Below, one piece after another: positions 8,439 through 17,635 of a stretch of 64,000 nucleotides of DNA. Position 1 is the first letter of the stretch. The number at the start of each line of letters is the position of its first letter. Source of the stretch: CBDDIP01 sp965229005. Its GTDB lineage: Bacteria > Actinomycetota > Acidimicrobiia > Acidimicrobiales > Ilumatobacteraceae. Below the pieces are notes generated by a model that did not search any database, was not told where the DNA came from, and worked only from the letters and a program-made list of their open reading frames with translations. Made by a program: the position numbers and the translations under genes. The DNA is taken from assembly GCA_965229005.1 (NCBI GenBank), contig CBDDIP010000002.1:558001-622000 (forward strand). Direction: 5' to 3'.

Positions 8439-9968
8439 CTACCGTCCGGTAATGGAGCCGGTCCGGTCAGCAGCACGACCAGCAGTCGGGAAGGTGAGCG
8501 TGACGCGGGCTCCGCCGAGCGGGCCGTCGGTGATGTCGACGGTGCCGTCGTGTGCAGCCATCACGTCGACCGCGACCGCCAGGCCGAGGCCCGAGCCGCC
8601 GGCGTCGCGGCTGCGCGCCTCGTCGAGGCGGACGAACCGCTCGATGACGCGCGGCCGGTCGGCCTCGGCGATGCCCGGGCCGTCGTCGTCGACGTGGATC
8701 TTGAGCGCAGTGGCGACGCGCTCGACGGAGACCTCGACCTGCGCGGTGGCGTGGCGTGCGGCGTTGGCGACGAGGTGATCGAGCGCGCGGCGGGTCGCAT
8801 CGGGGTCGCAGCACAGCGTCGCGCCGTCGTCATCGACGAGGCCGGAGACCGACACGGGGGCGATGCGCCGTCGGGCGGCCACGTCGCGCACGAGATCGTC
8901 GACGGACACGTCGGAGGTCTGCGCGCCGCGCTCGTCGATGCGCGCCAGCAGGACGAGGTCGTCGACGAGCCCCTGCAGCCGGCCGACCTCGTCGAGCACG
9001 GTGCTGCTGACCGCCGACCAGTCGGTGGACGGGTCGCCGTTGGCCACCTCGAGCTCGGCGCGGATCACGGCGATCGGCGTGCGCAGCTCATGCGCCGCAT
9101 CGCTGACGAGACGTCGACTGGACAACGTGGCGATCTCGACGCGCTCGAGCATCGAGTTCATCGTCGTCGCCAGCTCGCCGATCTCGTCGCGTCCGCTCGG
9201 CGTCGGCACGCGCTCGTGCAACGAGTCGCCTCCGATCGAACCGACGCGCGACGTGATGGCGTGCACGGGTCGCAGCGCCCGCCCGGCGATCAGCCATGCC
9301 AGACCGGCGACGAGGGCGACCATCAGCGGCACGATCCACCACAGCATCTGGCGCGTGGTGGTGAGCGTGCTGCGCACGCCGGCGAGCGACGAGGCCCGGG
9401 TCAGCGATACGGCGTCGTTGACGCGCAACGTGCTGACCAGGACGCTGCCACCGCCCGTGCCGATGCCGAGCAGTCTGGCGGACGCCGGGTCGATCGACTG
9501 CGTGAGCTGGGTGACGTCGAACACGCCGCCCGAGCCAGCAGTTCCTGCCTCGTCGAGGTGGCTGATGAAGATCGGCGTGCCTCCGGTGTCCGTTGTGCCG
9601 CTGGTCCCGACGAGCGGGCCGGGAACACCGGTGCCCTTGCTGACACCGGTCACCGTTGCGACGACGGCGGTGCCGCCCTGCTGCGGCAGCTGCACCGCAA
9701 CGCGAGTCGCGTCGAGCGGCACGCTGACGCTGCCCGACACGGTGAACAGGCGTGGCCCCTCGGCGAGCACGTCCACCGCCTGGGCCTGCAGCACGCGCTC
9801 GTCGCTGTCGCGGATGTCGCTGACGAGACGATCCTCGAGCGTGCGCAACAGCAGCACCGAGCCGCCGACGAGCACGAGCGCGAACACGACGCCGGCCACC
9901 ACAGCGACGCGCACTCGCACGGAGCTGCGCAGTCGCGTCAGCACGGTGATCGCGTTCTCCACCGTCAT
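8439..9968 (-). CDS. Membrane sensor histidine kinase of the divergent export operon
   Basis: 509 residues. Start at ATG 9968, overlapping the response regulator stop (ATGA). Membrane segment 1 near 20-40, an extracytoplasmic sensor of about 150 residues, membrane segment 2 near 195-215 (MLWWIVPLMVALVAGLAWLI), HAMP, and HisKA with phospho-acceptor His in SDAAHELRTPIAVIRAE. ATPase boxes: HLVANAARHA (N), DDDGPGIAEADRPRVIERF (G1) and GGSGLGLAVA (G2). It is the second gene of a two-gene operon read away from the lipoprotein/ABC operon at 10800, which it probably controls. The signal is unknown. Confidence 0.93.
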   Translation of the reverse strand: MTVENAITVLTRLRSSVRVRVAVVAGVVFALVLVGGSVLLLRTLEDRLVSDIRDSDERVLQAQAVDVLAEGPRLFTVSGSVSVPLDATRVAVQLPQQGGTAVVATVTGVSKGTGVPGPLVGTSGTTDTGGTPIFISHLDEAGTAGSGGVFDVTQLTQSIDPASARLLGIGTGGGSVLVSTLRVNDAVSLTRASSLAGVRSTLTTTRQMLWWIVPLMVALVAGLAWLIAGRALRPVHAITSRVGSIGGDSLHERVPTPSGRDEIGELATTMNSMLERVEIATLSSRRLVSDAAHELRTPIAVIRAELEVANGDPSTDWSAVSSTVLDEVGRLQGLVDDLVLLARIDERGAQTSDVSVDDLVRDVAARRRIAPVSVSGLVDDDGATLCCDPDATRRALDHLVANAARHATAQVEVSVERVATALKIHVDDDGPGIAEADRPRVIERFVRLDEARSRDAGGSGLGLAVAVDVMAAHDGTVDITDGPLGGARVTLTFPTAGRAADRTGSITGR

Positions 9969-10663
9969 GCCGCGCCCGAATCGCGCGCCGGTTCCTCGTC
10001 GACGAGGCGGTAGCCGATCGTGCGGATCGTCTCGATGCTCGCCCGGCCGAACGGCTTGTCGATCTTGTTGCGCAGGTAGCGCACGTAGACCTCGACGATG
10101 TTGTCGTCGCCGTCGAAGTCGAAGCCCCACACCTCGGCCAGCAGCTCCCGCTTGCTGGCCGTGCCACCACCTCGCCGGGCGAGCGCGACCAGCAGGTCGA
10201 GCTCGCGCGCGGTGAGCGTGATGGACGCGTCGCCGCGGCGGCACGAGCGCCCCGCCGTGTCGATGCACAGGTCGCCGATGTGCAGCATGCCGTCCGCCGA
10301 TCCGGCGGCGCGACGCACGAGGGCCCGCAGGCGAGCGACGAGGACCACGAGGCTGAACGGCTTGCGCAGGAAGTCGTCGGCACCGAGGTCGAGCCCTTCC
10401 GCTTCGTCGTGCTCGCCCTGCTTCGCCGTGAGCAGCAGCACGGGCGTGGTCACGCCGCGCTGGCGCAGCTCGCGACAGACGGCGTACCCGTTCATCCCGG
10501 GCAGCAGGATGTCGAGCACGATGGCCACGTAGGAGCCCTCCGTGGCCCGCCACAGACCCTCCGGGCCGGTGTGAGCGACGTCGACCTCGAAGCCCTCGGC
10601 GGTCAGGCCGCGGGCGATGGAGTCGGCAAGCCGCACCTCGTCGTCGACCACCAGCACGCGCAC
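9965..10663 (-). CDS. OmpR-family response regulator
   Basis: 232 residues starting with GTG. Receiver domain with acidic pair VVDDE, phospho-accepting Asp in VLDILLPGMNG (near 51) and Lys in RKPFS; the C-terminal winged helix has LTARELDLLVALARRGGG and VYVRYLRNKIDKPFGR. It is the first gene of the kinase operon and diverges from the lipoprotein operon across a 136-base gap where its binding sites would be expected. A CACACT hexamer lies six bases before the GTG, hinting at a leaderless start. Confidence 0.95.
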   Translation of the reverse strand: MRVLVVDDEVRLADSIARGLTAEGFEVDVAHTGPEGLWRATEGSYVAIVLDILLPGMNGYAVCRELRQRGVTTPVLLLTAKQGEHDEAEGLDLGADDFLRKPFSLVVLVARLRALVRRAAGSADGMLHIGDLCIDTAGRSCRRGDASITLTARELDLLVALARRGGGTASKRELLAEVWGFDFDGDDNIVEVYVRYLRNKIDKPFGRASIETIRTIGYRLVDEEPARDSGAA

Positions 10664-10799
10664 GTCACCAGTGTGTCGCGCCGGTCGGGCGCGCGTGCCG
10701 TCGCGACGTGCCGCGCTCTCAGCGCGCTCTCAGCCGTCCTCAGCCGACGTTCAGGACGTATTCGGCACGGTGCTCGCCATGAACCAGAGGAGCGCACAC

Positions 10800-11492
10800 G
10801 TGAACACGAGACCGAACCGACGCAGCGGTCGGCGGACGATGGGCGGCGGCATCGTCGCGCTGTGCATCGGAGCCGGGTTGCTTGCCGGTTGTGGCAGCGA
10901 CGGGTCGGCCAACGGCAGCAAGGTGGCCAGCGTCGGCACGAGCCCGGACGATCCGGATGGGAGCGGGCCGGACGGCACCGATCCGAAGCAGGACCCGCAG
11001 GAGGCGATGCTCGCCTACACGGAGTGCATGCGCGATCACGGCATCGACATGCCCGACCCGGTGATGGCCGGGTCGACGCAGGGCGGCAGCAAGGGTGGCG
11101 GACCGGTGATCGAGGTCCACTCCGCCGGCAGCGTGCCCGACGGCGCCGACGGCCCGGCGTTCAACCTGGACGACAAGGAGTTCAAGGAGGCGAGCGCGGC
11201 ATGTGACTCGCTGCTGGACGACGTCATCGGCCAGATCGACATCGACCCCGAGCAGGAGGCCGAGATGCGCCAGCAGTTGCTCGACTACTCCCAGTGCATG
11301 CGCGACCAGGGGATCGACTTCCCCGATCCCGTGTTCAACGACAACGGCGGCGTGTCGATCAACGTCTCCGGCGGGGAGGGCAACGGCCCGAGCAAGATCG
11401 ACGACGAGAAGATGCAAGCTGCCAGCGAGGCGTGCAGCGACATCCTCGGTGACGGTGGCGCATTCACCGTCGGCCAAGCGGTCGGCTCGTGA
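10800..11492 (+). CDS. Secreted lipoprotein with two repeated Cys-Met-Arg-Asp motifs
   Basis: 230 residues from GTG 10800, chosen because AGAGGAG lies seven bases upstream; an ATG 21 bases earlier has no such site. Lipobox LLAGC gives a diacylated N-terminal Cys. Two similar segments carry YTECMRDHGIDMPDPV and YSQCMRDQGIDFPDPVF, each followed downstream by another Cys (AACDSLL, EACSDIL), suggesting a duplicated, disulfide-held domain. It opens a four-gene operon with the adaptor, ATPase and permease (starts overlap stops), so it is likely an outer-face component or substrate-binding partner of that exporter. The family is common in actinobacteria but has no known function. Confidence 0.8.
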   Translation: MNTRPNRRSGRRTMGGGIVALCIGAGLLAGCGSDGSANGSKVASVGTSPDDPDGSGPDGTDPKQDPQEAMLAYTECMRDHGIDMPDPVMAGSTQGGSKGGGPVIEVHSAGSVPDGADGPAFNLDDKEFKEASAACDSLLDDVIGQIDIDPEQEAEMRQQLLDYSQCMRDQGIDFPDPVFNDNGGVSINVSGGEGNGPSKIDDEKMQAASEACSDILGDGGAFTVGQAVGS

Positions 11493-12535
11493 TGCGGCGC
11501 CGGACCGCGCTCGTCGGCGTCGCTGCAGCCCTTCTGGTCTGTTCCGCGGTGGTGGTGTGGCGGTGGGGCAACGACCGTGCCGCCGCCGCGCCGCCGGCGT
11601 CGAGCGACGACGATCGCAAGTACACCACCGTCGAAGAGCGCGACCTCGCTCGCGACGAGACCCTCGACGGCACGGTTGGCCACGGTGACCAACGCGCCTT
11701 GCCGTACTCGGGCAACGGCACGCTGACCGGATTGCCGGAGGTCGGCACGATCGTGGCCAACGGCCAGCGGCTGATGGAGGTGGATGGCCATCCGGTCGTG
11801 CTGCTGCAGGGAACCCGGCCGGCATGGCGCGGCATGCAGTCGGGCATGACAGCCGGCGAGGACATCCGTCAGCTGGAGACTGCGCTGTACGCGCTCGGCT
11901 TCCTCGACCCGGACGACGCAACCGTCGACGACGCGTGGAGCTCCGGCACCACCGCTGCGGTGAAGGCGATGCAGGAGGCACTGGGGATGCCGAAGGATGG
12001 CCGCCTCGACCTCGGCGAGATCGTCTTCGCCGACGGGTCGCAGCGCGTCGCCAAGGTCGGCGGCGACCTGGGCCTGCCGGCTGGATCGGCCGGCATCGAG
12101 CTGTCGGCGGTCGACCAGGTGGTCTCGGCGTCGCTCGACGCAGGCGACGCAGGTCTGCTCGACGTCGGCGACAGCGTCGAGCTCGAACTGCTCTCCGGTG
12201 ATCGCGTGCCGGCGACCGTGTCGGCCATCGGCGCACCGGTGATCGGTCAGGACGGCTCGGCGACGTTGCCCGTCACGCTCACCGCCACGGGGCTCGACGC
12301 GCTCGACGGAACGCCCGTGGAGATCCACGTCGCGGTCGTCGACGCGGAGAACGCCACGGCGGTGCCGGCGGCCGCGCTGCTCGCGCTGGCCGAGGGCGGC
12401 TTCGGGCTCGAGGTGGCCGACGAGACGAGTGCGACCGGTACCCGGTTGATCCCCGTCACCGTCGGCGTGTTCGCCGACGGCTGGGTGCAGGTGACCGGCG
12501 ATGTCGAGGTCGGCGACAGCGTGGTGACCGCATGA
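11492..12535 (+). CDS. Membrane-anchored adaptor with peptidoglycan-binding domain (HlyD/MacA-like)
   Basis: 347 residues. ATG 11492 overlaps the lipoprotein stop (TGATG). N-terminal anchor ALVGVAAALLVCSAVVVW; beta-rich adaptor segments; a peptidoglycan-binding domain of PG_binding_1 type near 125-185 (EDIRQLETALYALGFLDPDD ... TTAAVKAMQEALGM); then a C-terminal barrel region resembling RND/MacA adaptors. In Gram-positive exporters such proteins link the MacB-type permease to the cell wall. Its stop overlaps the ATPase start (ATGA). Confidence 0.85.
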   Translation: MRRRTALVGVAAALLVCSAVVVWRWGNDRAAAAPPASSDDDRKYTTVEERDLARDETLDGTVGHGDQRALPYSGNGTLTGLPEVGTIVANGQRLMEVDGHPVVLLQGTRPAWRGMQSGMTAGEDIRQLETALYALGFLDPDDATVDDAWSSGTTAAVKAMQEALGMPKDGRLDLGEIVFADGSQRVAKVGGDLGLPAGSAGIELSAVDQVVSASLDAGDAGLLDVGDSVELELLSGDRVPATVSAIGAPVIGQDGSATLPVTLTATGLDALDGTPVEIHVAVVDAENATAVPAAALLALAEGGFGLEVADETSATGTRLIPVTVGVFADGWVQVTGDVEVGDSVVTA

Positions 12536-13248
12536 TCGACGAGGCCGTCCTGATCGATGCGGCGCCGACCGTCCTGGCGCTCGCCGGGGTGACGAAGGAG
12601 TACCGCGGGGCCCCACCGGTACGCGCGCTGGACGGCGTCGACATGAACGTCGTCGCCGGTGAGTTCGTCGTGGTGGTCGGCCCGTCCGGCTCCGGCAAGT
12701 CGACGTTGATGAACGTCGTCGGTGCGCTGCAACGCCCGACCACCGGCTCGGTGCACATCGACGGCGTCGCGGTGTCGTCGCTCGACGACGCTCGGCTCTC
12801 CGCCGTGCGCGGACGGCGCATCGGGTTCGTCTTCCAGCAGTTCCACCTCCTGGAGGGGATGAGCGCGCAGCAGAACGTCGCCGACGGTCTCCTCTACTCC
12901 GGCGTGTCGCGACGAGATCGTCTGCGCCGCGCTGCGGAGGCCTTGGACATCGTCGGGCTGTCGGCGCGGCGCACGCACAAGCCCGGTGCGCTGTCCGGCG
13001 GCGAGCGTCAGCGCGTCGCCATCGCCCGCGCGCTCGTCGGTGATCCGGCGATCGTGCTGGCCGACGAACCGACGGGCAACCTCGACTCGTCGAACGGCGC
13101 CTCGATCATGGCGTTGCTCCACGAGCTGCACCGCGCCGGTCGCACGATCGTGCTCATCACCCACGACCGCGAGATCGCCGAGTCGGCTCAGCGTCAGGTG
13201 ACGATGCGCGACGGTCGCATCGTCGACGACTCGGCGGTGGCCGCGTGA
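12532..13248 (+). CDS. ABC transporter ATP-binding protein, MacB/LolD type
   Basis: 238 residues. Walker A GPSGSGKSTLMNV, Q-loop FVFQQFHLL, signature LSGGERQRVAIARAL, Walker B IVLADEPTGNLD and switch His in LITHDRE. This type powers mechanotransmission by FtsX-like permeases rather than a full import channel. ATGA overlap with the adaptor and GTGA overlap with the permease show a tight operon, probably activated by the divergent two-component system. Confidence 0.95.
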   Translation: MIDEAVLIDAAPTVLALAGVTKEYRGAPPVRALDGVDMNVVAGEFVVVVGPSGSGKSTLMNVVGALQRPTTGSVHIDGVAVSSLDDARLSAVRGRRIGFVFQQFHLLEGMSAQQNVADGLLYSGVSRRDRLRRAAEALDIVGLSARRTHKPGALSGGERQRVAIARALVGDPAIVLADEPTGNLDSSNGASIMALLHELHRAGRTIVLITHDREIAESAQRQVTMRDGRIVDDSAVAA

Positions 13249-14504
13249 CCGCGATCACCGCCAGCAACCGCCTCCCCCGGGCTCGCGCCCGTCGCGTCGC
13301 GCCACCGAGAAGTCGGTTGCGCCTCGTCGACGGGCTGCGCGCCGGCGGCGTCGGCCTGCGCACGCGTCGGTTGCGCACGTTGCTCACCGCGCTGGGCATC
13401 GCCATCGGCATCGCCGCGATGGTCGCGGTGGTCGGCATCTCCGCATCGAGCCGCGCCGACCTCATCGCCGACATCGACTCGCTGGGCACCGACCTGCTGC
13501 GCGTCGCGCCGGGCAACACGATGTTCGGCGACTCGACCACGCTGCCGGACGAAGCGCGCGACACCGCGGCGCGCATCGGCCCGGTCAGGCAGGCGGCGGG
13601 GTTGACCTACACGCCGGCGGCCGTTCGGCGAACGAACTACATCGACGACAACGTCACCGGTGGCATCGCCGTCGCGGCCGCCGACACGACCGTGCTCGAA
13701 GCGACCAGCGCTCGGCTGGCCCAGGGTCGCTTCCTCGACGCGGCATCCTCCGCTGCGCCGACGGTGGTGCTCGGTGCCGATGCCGCGGCGCGGTTGGGCA
13801 TCACCTCGCTCGACGAGCAACCGATGGTGTGGATCACCAACGACAGTGGTCGCGGTCAGTGGTTCGCGGTGATCGGCATCCTCGAACGGGCGCCCCTCGC
13901 CCCGGAGCTCGACAGCGCCGCGCTCATTGGATACGGCATCGCCGCGACGCTGTACGAGACCGAGCGCTCGCCGAGCCTGCTGTACGTGCGCACGACGCCG
14001 AGTGAAGTGGAGGCCGTTCGCGCCGTGCTCGGTCGGAGCGTGTCGCCGGAGAACCCGAACGAGGTCGACGTGTCGCGGCCGTCCGACGCACTCGAGGCAA
14101 GAGCCAAGACCGACACGGCACTGCGCAATTTGTTGCTGGCGCTGGGCGGTGTCGCGCTGCTCGTCGGCGGCGTCGGGATCACCAACGTGATGGTCATCTC
14201 CGTGCTCGAGCGACGCGCCGAGATCGGCGTGCGTCGGGCGCTCGGCGCGACGCGACGACACATCGCCACCCAGTTCGTCGCCGAGTCGGTGATGCTCTCC
14301 TCGCTCGGCGGCGTGGGCGGTGTGCTGCTCGGCGCCGGGGTGACGGCGGCGTACGCGCACGCCCGCCACTGGAAGCTCGACGTGCCGCTCGGCTCGCTCG
14401 GCCTCGGCGTGCTCGTCGCCCTCGCCGTCGGTCTCCTCGCCGGCGTCTCGCCCGCCATCCGCGCCGCAAGGCTCGACCCCGCCGAAGCCATCCGCCCCGC
14501 GTGA
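13245..14504 (+). CDS. ABC transporter permease, MacB/FtsX type
   Basis: 419 residues from GTG. Topology fits MacB: first membrane segment near 45-65 (LLTALGIAIGIAAMVAVVGI), a large extracytoplasmic domain, then three segments near 290-410 with the family motif EIGVRRALGATRRHIATQFV. It ends the operon 10800-14504. Together the four genes look like a wall-spanning export or envelope-stress machine (compare BceAB/MacAB-type systems with a dedicated kinase and regulator). Substrate unknown. Confidence 0.92.
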   Translation: MTAITASNRLPRARARRVAPPRSRLRLVDGLRAGGVGLRTRRLRTLLTALGIAIGIAAMVAVVGISASSRADLIADIDSLGTDLLRVAPGNTMFGDSTTLPDEARDTAARIGPVRQAAGLTYTPAAVRRTNYIDDNVTGGIAVAAADTTVLEATSARLAQGRFLDAASSAAPTVVLGADAAARLGITSLDEQPMVWITNDSGRGQWFAVIGILERAPLAPELDSAALIGYGIAATLYETERSPSLLYVRTTPSEVEAVRAVLGRSVSPENPNEVDVSRPSDALEARAKTDTALRNLLLALGGVALLVGGVGITNVMVISVLERRAEIGVRRALGATRRHIATQFVAESVMLSSLGGVGGVLLGAGVTAAYAHARHWKLDVPLGSLGLGVLVALAVGLLAGVSPAIRAARLDPAEAIRPA

Positions 14505-14543
14505 TTGGCTTTCTGCTCACCCGAACTCGGTGACCGACTGAAA

Positions 14544-14586
14544 CTGGATGTCTGACGCGCGGCTCTGCCGCGCGTCAGACATCCAG
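14544..14586. repeat. TGGATGTCTG palindrome, copy 1
   Basis: Perfect 20-base arms (CTGGATGTCTGACGCGCGGC) with a TCT loop, 40 bases after the permease stop. Same outer arms as copies at 14850, 37151, 59146 and 61345 but a different inner arm. It can form a very stable hairpin in either strand. Confidence 0.85.
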
Positions 14587-14629
14587 AAACCGTCTCGGCG
14601 CGTTGAGCTTGCGGCGCGATGCTGAGGCG

Positions 14630-14836
14630 ATGAAGCCGAGGATCTGGAGCGTCGAAGTCATGGTCGAGACCGACGACGAGGCGTACCTCGAGGCGCTGTC
14701 CGATCGCATCAAGGACGTCCTGTGCCCTCCGGACGACGACGGCCCCGACCATCGCTGCGATCCACCGTGGATGATCGTGACGAGCCCGATGCGCAAGAAC
14801 CAGGCCAAAGGCTGGCGCAAGGTCCTCAATCGTTGA
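14630..14836 (+). CDS. Small uncharacterised protein (68 aa)
   Basis: The frame begins MKPRIWSVEVMVETDDEAYL and ends in a basic tail (KNQAKGWRKVLNR). It has three cysteine/histidine positions in the middle (VLCPPDDDGPDHRCDPPW). An upstream TTG at 14603 is a less likely start. No family recognised. The gene lies exactly between two copies of the TGGATGTCTG palindrome, so gene and repeats may form one unit. Codon use is like its neighbours. Coding status is likely but not proven. Confidence 0.55.
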   Translation: MKPRIWSVEVMVETDDEAYLEALSDRIKDVLCPPDDDGPDHRCDPPWMIVTSPMRKNQAKGWRKVLNR

Positions 14837-14849
14837 GGAAGTGCCGAAC

Positions 14850-14890
14850 TGGATGTCTGGGCGCGGCAATGTGCCGCGCTCAGACATCCA
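14850..14890. repeat. TGGATGTCTG palindrome, copy 2
   Basis: Arms TGGATGTCTGgGCGCGGCA with an ATG loop and one G-T pair. It lies 13 bases after the small ORF and its right end abuts the stop codon (complement of CTA, 14892-14894) of the GH18 gene read from the other strand, so it can terminate both. Confidence 0.85.
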
Positions 14891-14891
14891 A

Positions 14892-16160
14892 CTAGATGGA
14901 GTTGAGGGCGAGTCCGAGGCTGTTGTCGTCTTCGTAGCCGAGGGCCCAGATGGCGATGCCGGCCCAGCCGTTGTTCATCGCCGCGACGGCACGGTCCTTC
15001 ACCGAGAAGGCGTCGGGGAAGTAGACGGTGTGCTTCACCGTGCACGTCACGGCGGTGGACGACACGCCCAGGCGCTTCGCCGGTCGGTAGTCACCGCCGG
15101 TCGCCGGGGCCTGCACCTCCGGCACCCACGGTCCGGCCGGCCCCGGGATCACGGGTGGCGGCACGGGCGTGGTGCGCACACCGGTGACGACGCGGGTGTA
15201 GCTGAAGGTCAGCTCGCCAGTGGCGTCGCGAACGGGCGTCTGTCCCACCGACGCAGCCAGCGAGAACCCGTTCTCCATCTGGACAGCCACGGTCGTCAGG
15301 GCGCCGTCAGGGCACGTCTCGGCCGTGTTCGTCTGCCGGCCCCAGTCGCGCCCGTAGGCGGGAACGCCGAGCTGGATCTTCGCCCGCTGCGCCGGATCGG
15401 TGATGCGCGCGTTCGTCCAGGAGATCACCTGGTTGACCCATGCCATCGGCGCCGTTGCACTCGGTGATCCGGGGCTCCAGTCGTAGACCATGAAGCGCAA
15501 GCGGTCGACGCTCCCGATGATGGCCACGGGGTCGTACACCCAGTAGTCGGTCCCGTTGCTGCCGGTCCAGCTCGGCGGGATCGTGATCGCCAGCTGCTTG
15601 CTCACCGCGTGCATCGCCGTGCTCAGCTCACCGACGAACGTGATCCAGTTGGGTCGGGTGGTCGACCAGGTGCCACGCCCGTCGGTGAAGGCGAAGCCCT
15701 CGTAGTCGAGGTCGATGCCGTCGTAACCGTTGGCGACGACGAGCTGCACGATCTGGGCGATGTGGTTGGCGCGACGGGCGGGGTCCGCCAGGATCGCCGC
15801 CATCACCCCCTTGCCGGAGCCGTCGGTGATGGTCGGCAGGATGAGCGCTTCGGCGGGGGCGGCGTTGATCGTCTTGGTCAGGTCGCTCTGGGACGCGACC
15901 AAGGTGATCCCGCCGGTGGGGCTCGACGAGTACCAGAACGGCGACACGTCGGCGAACAGGTTGCGCAGCAGCGAGCCCGACTCGTAGGACTGCCGTCCGT
16001 CGGTGGCCGCCCAGTACGGCACCCAGCCGCTGACGAACCGAGCCACCGGCGGAGCCGCCGCAACGGGATGCCCGACGGCGATGCCCGACCCGTCGATCGC
16101 GAGCCCCGCCAGTGCCATGGCGGCGAGCGCGCGCAACACGCTGCGTGAACGGTGGAGCAC
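14892..16160 (-). CDS. Secreted glycoside hydrolase family 18 protein
   Basis: 422 residues. Signal peptide to about residue 36 (ALAAMALAGLAI ... AVAAAPP). The GH18 catalytic motif is YDGIDLDYEGF near 150, with the general acid Glu in DLDYE; later barrel strands include LRFMVYDWSPG and IQLGVPAYGRDWG. The layout resembles spore-cortex or cell-wall hydrolases of the SleL/YaaH kind more than chitinases, although no LysM is present. It likely cuts an N-acetylglucosamine polymer outside the cell. It is a single gene, divergent from ccr. Confidence 0.85.
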   Translation of the reverse strand: MLHRSRSVLRALAAMALAGLAIDGSGIAVGHPVAAAPPVARFVSGWVPYWAATDGRQSYESGSLLRNLFADVSPFWYSSSPTGGITLVASQSDLTKTINAAPAEALILPTITDGSGKGVMAAILADPARRANHIAQIVQLVVANGYDGIDLDYEGFAFTDGRGTWSTTRPNWITFVGELSTAMHAVSKQLAITIPPSWTGSNGTDYWVYDPVAIIGSVDRLRFMVYDWSPGSPSATAPMAWVNQVISWTNARITDPAQRAKIQLGVPAYGRDWGRQTNTAETCPDGALTTVAVQMENGFSLAASVGQTPVRDATGELTFSYTRVVTGVRTTPVPPPVIPGPAGPWVPEVQAPATGGDYRPAKRLGVSSTAVTCTVKHTVYFPDAFSVKDRAVAAMNNGWAGIAIWALGYEDDNSLGLALNSI

Positions 16161-16263
16161 GCCGCGACGCTACTGGCGTGTCGCGAAGGGGTCCACGCGC
16201 CCCCGCATCACCCCAGGCCCAGCCGGTTTCCGTCGCGGATCTACCGATCAGTAACCTCCCGCC

Positions 16264-17604
16264 ATGCCGAGCGACATGCAGCCCATCCTGGATGCGATCG
16301 AGGCCGGGGCCTCCACCGCGGAGTTCGCCAACCTGCCCGTGCCCGACCACTACCGCGGCGCGCACGTGCTGAAGAGCGAGCAGGAGATGTGGGTGGGCAC
16401 CGCGTCGAACGACAAGGACCCGCGCAAGAGCCTGCACGTCGGCGACGTGCCGACGCCCGAGCTGGCGCCCGACGAGGTCTACGTCGCGGTGATGGCCAGC
16501 AGCATCAACTTCAACACGGTGTGGACGAGCATCTTCGAACCGGTGTCCACGTTCGGCCCGATCGCCCGCCTGGCACGCGAGAGCGAGTGGGCCAAGCGCC
16601 ACGACCAGCCGTACCAGGTGGTCGGCAGCGACGCTTCCGGTGTGGTGCTGCGCATCGGTTCAGCCGTTCGCAACTGGAAGCCGGGCGACCGCGTCACGGT
16701 GCACTGCAACCACGTCGACGACCAGGACGCGTCTGCGCACGACGACTCGATGATGGCGGCGAACCAGCGCATCTGGGGCTACGAGACGAACTTCGGCGGG
16801 CTCGCCGATCTCGCCGTGGTGAAGGCCAACCAGCTGATGCCGAAGCCTGCGCACCTGACGTGGGAGGAGGCGGCCGTCAGCGCGCTGTGCAACTCGACGA
16901 GCTACCGCATGCTCGTGTCGGCCAACGGCGCGCAGATGAAGCAGGGCGACGTCGTGCTGATCTGGGGTGCCACCGGCGGCATCGGCGCCTACGCCGCGCA
17001 GTACGTGCTCAACGGCGGCGGCATCCCGGTGTGCGTGGTCAGCTCCGAGGACAAGGCCGGCATCCTGCGCTCGATGGGCGTGGAGGCGATCATCGACCGC
17101 CGCGCTGCCGGGTACAACTTCTGGAAGGACGAGCACACCCACGACGAGGGCGAGTGGCGGCGGCTCGGCAAGGACATCCGCGAGCTCGTCGGCGAAGACC
17201 CCGACATCGTCTTCGAGCACCCGGGCCGCTCGACGTTCGCGGCCTCGATGTACGTCGCCAAGCGCGGCGGCACCGTCGTCACCTGCGCGGCCACGAGCGG
17301 GTTCATGCTCGAGTTCGACAACCGACACTTCTGGATGCGGCTCAAGCGCCTCGTCGGCTCCCACTTCGCCAACTACAAGGAGGCGTGGGAGGCCAACCGG
17401 TTGATCAGCAAGGGCATGATCCACCCGGTGATGAGCCAGGTGTTCGCGCTCGAGCAGACGGCCGACGCGGCATACCAGGTGCACCACAACATGCACGAGG
17501 GCAAGCTCGGGGTGCTGTGCCTCGCACCAGAGGAAGGCCTCGGCGTCACCGACCACGAGCTGCGCGACAAGGTCGGGGACAAGCTGCACCGCTTCCGTCG
17601 CTGA
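16264..17604 (+). CDS. ccr: Crotonyl-CoA carboxylase/reductase
   Basis: 446 residues, full length. It reductively carboxylates crotonyl-CoA to ethylmalonyl-CoA with NADPH and CO2, the key step of the ethylmalonyl-CoA pathway. Visible family features: SSINFNTVW with the CO2-site Asn (residue 82), GYETNFGG with Glu174, SHFANYKEAWEAN with the active-site His, and the cofactor loop WGATGGIGAYAAQYVL. The residue before Glu174 is Tyr where many characterised enzymes have Phe. A TAACCT -10 lies six bases before the ATG, indicating a leaderless transcript. The following crotonase-like gene is 31 bases away on the same strand. Confidence 0.93.
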   Translation: MPSDMQPILDAIEAGASTAEFANLPVPDHYRGAHVLKSEQEMWVGTASNDKDPRKSLHVGDVPTPELAPDEVYVAVMASSINFNTVWTSIFEPVSTFGPIARLARESEWAKRHDQPYQVVGSDASGVVLRIGSAVRNWKPGDRVTVHCNHVDDQDASAHDDSMMAANQRIWGYETNFGGLADLAVVKANQLMPKPAHLTWEEAAVSALCNSTSYRMLVSANGAQMKQGDVVLIWGATGGIGAYAAQYVLNGGGIPVCVVSSEDKAGILRSMGVEAIIDRRAAGYNFWKDEHTHDEGEWRRLGKDIRELVGEDPDIVFEHPGRSTFAASMYVAKRGGTVVTCAATSGFMLEFDNRHFWMRLKRLVGSHFANYKEAWEANRLISKGMIHPVMSQVFALEQTADAAYQVHHNMHEGKLGVLCLAPEEGLGVTDHELRDKVGDKLHRFRR

Positions 17605-17635
17605 CATCGCGATGGCGTTCTGTCACGCTCAGCAC

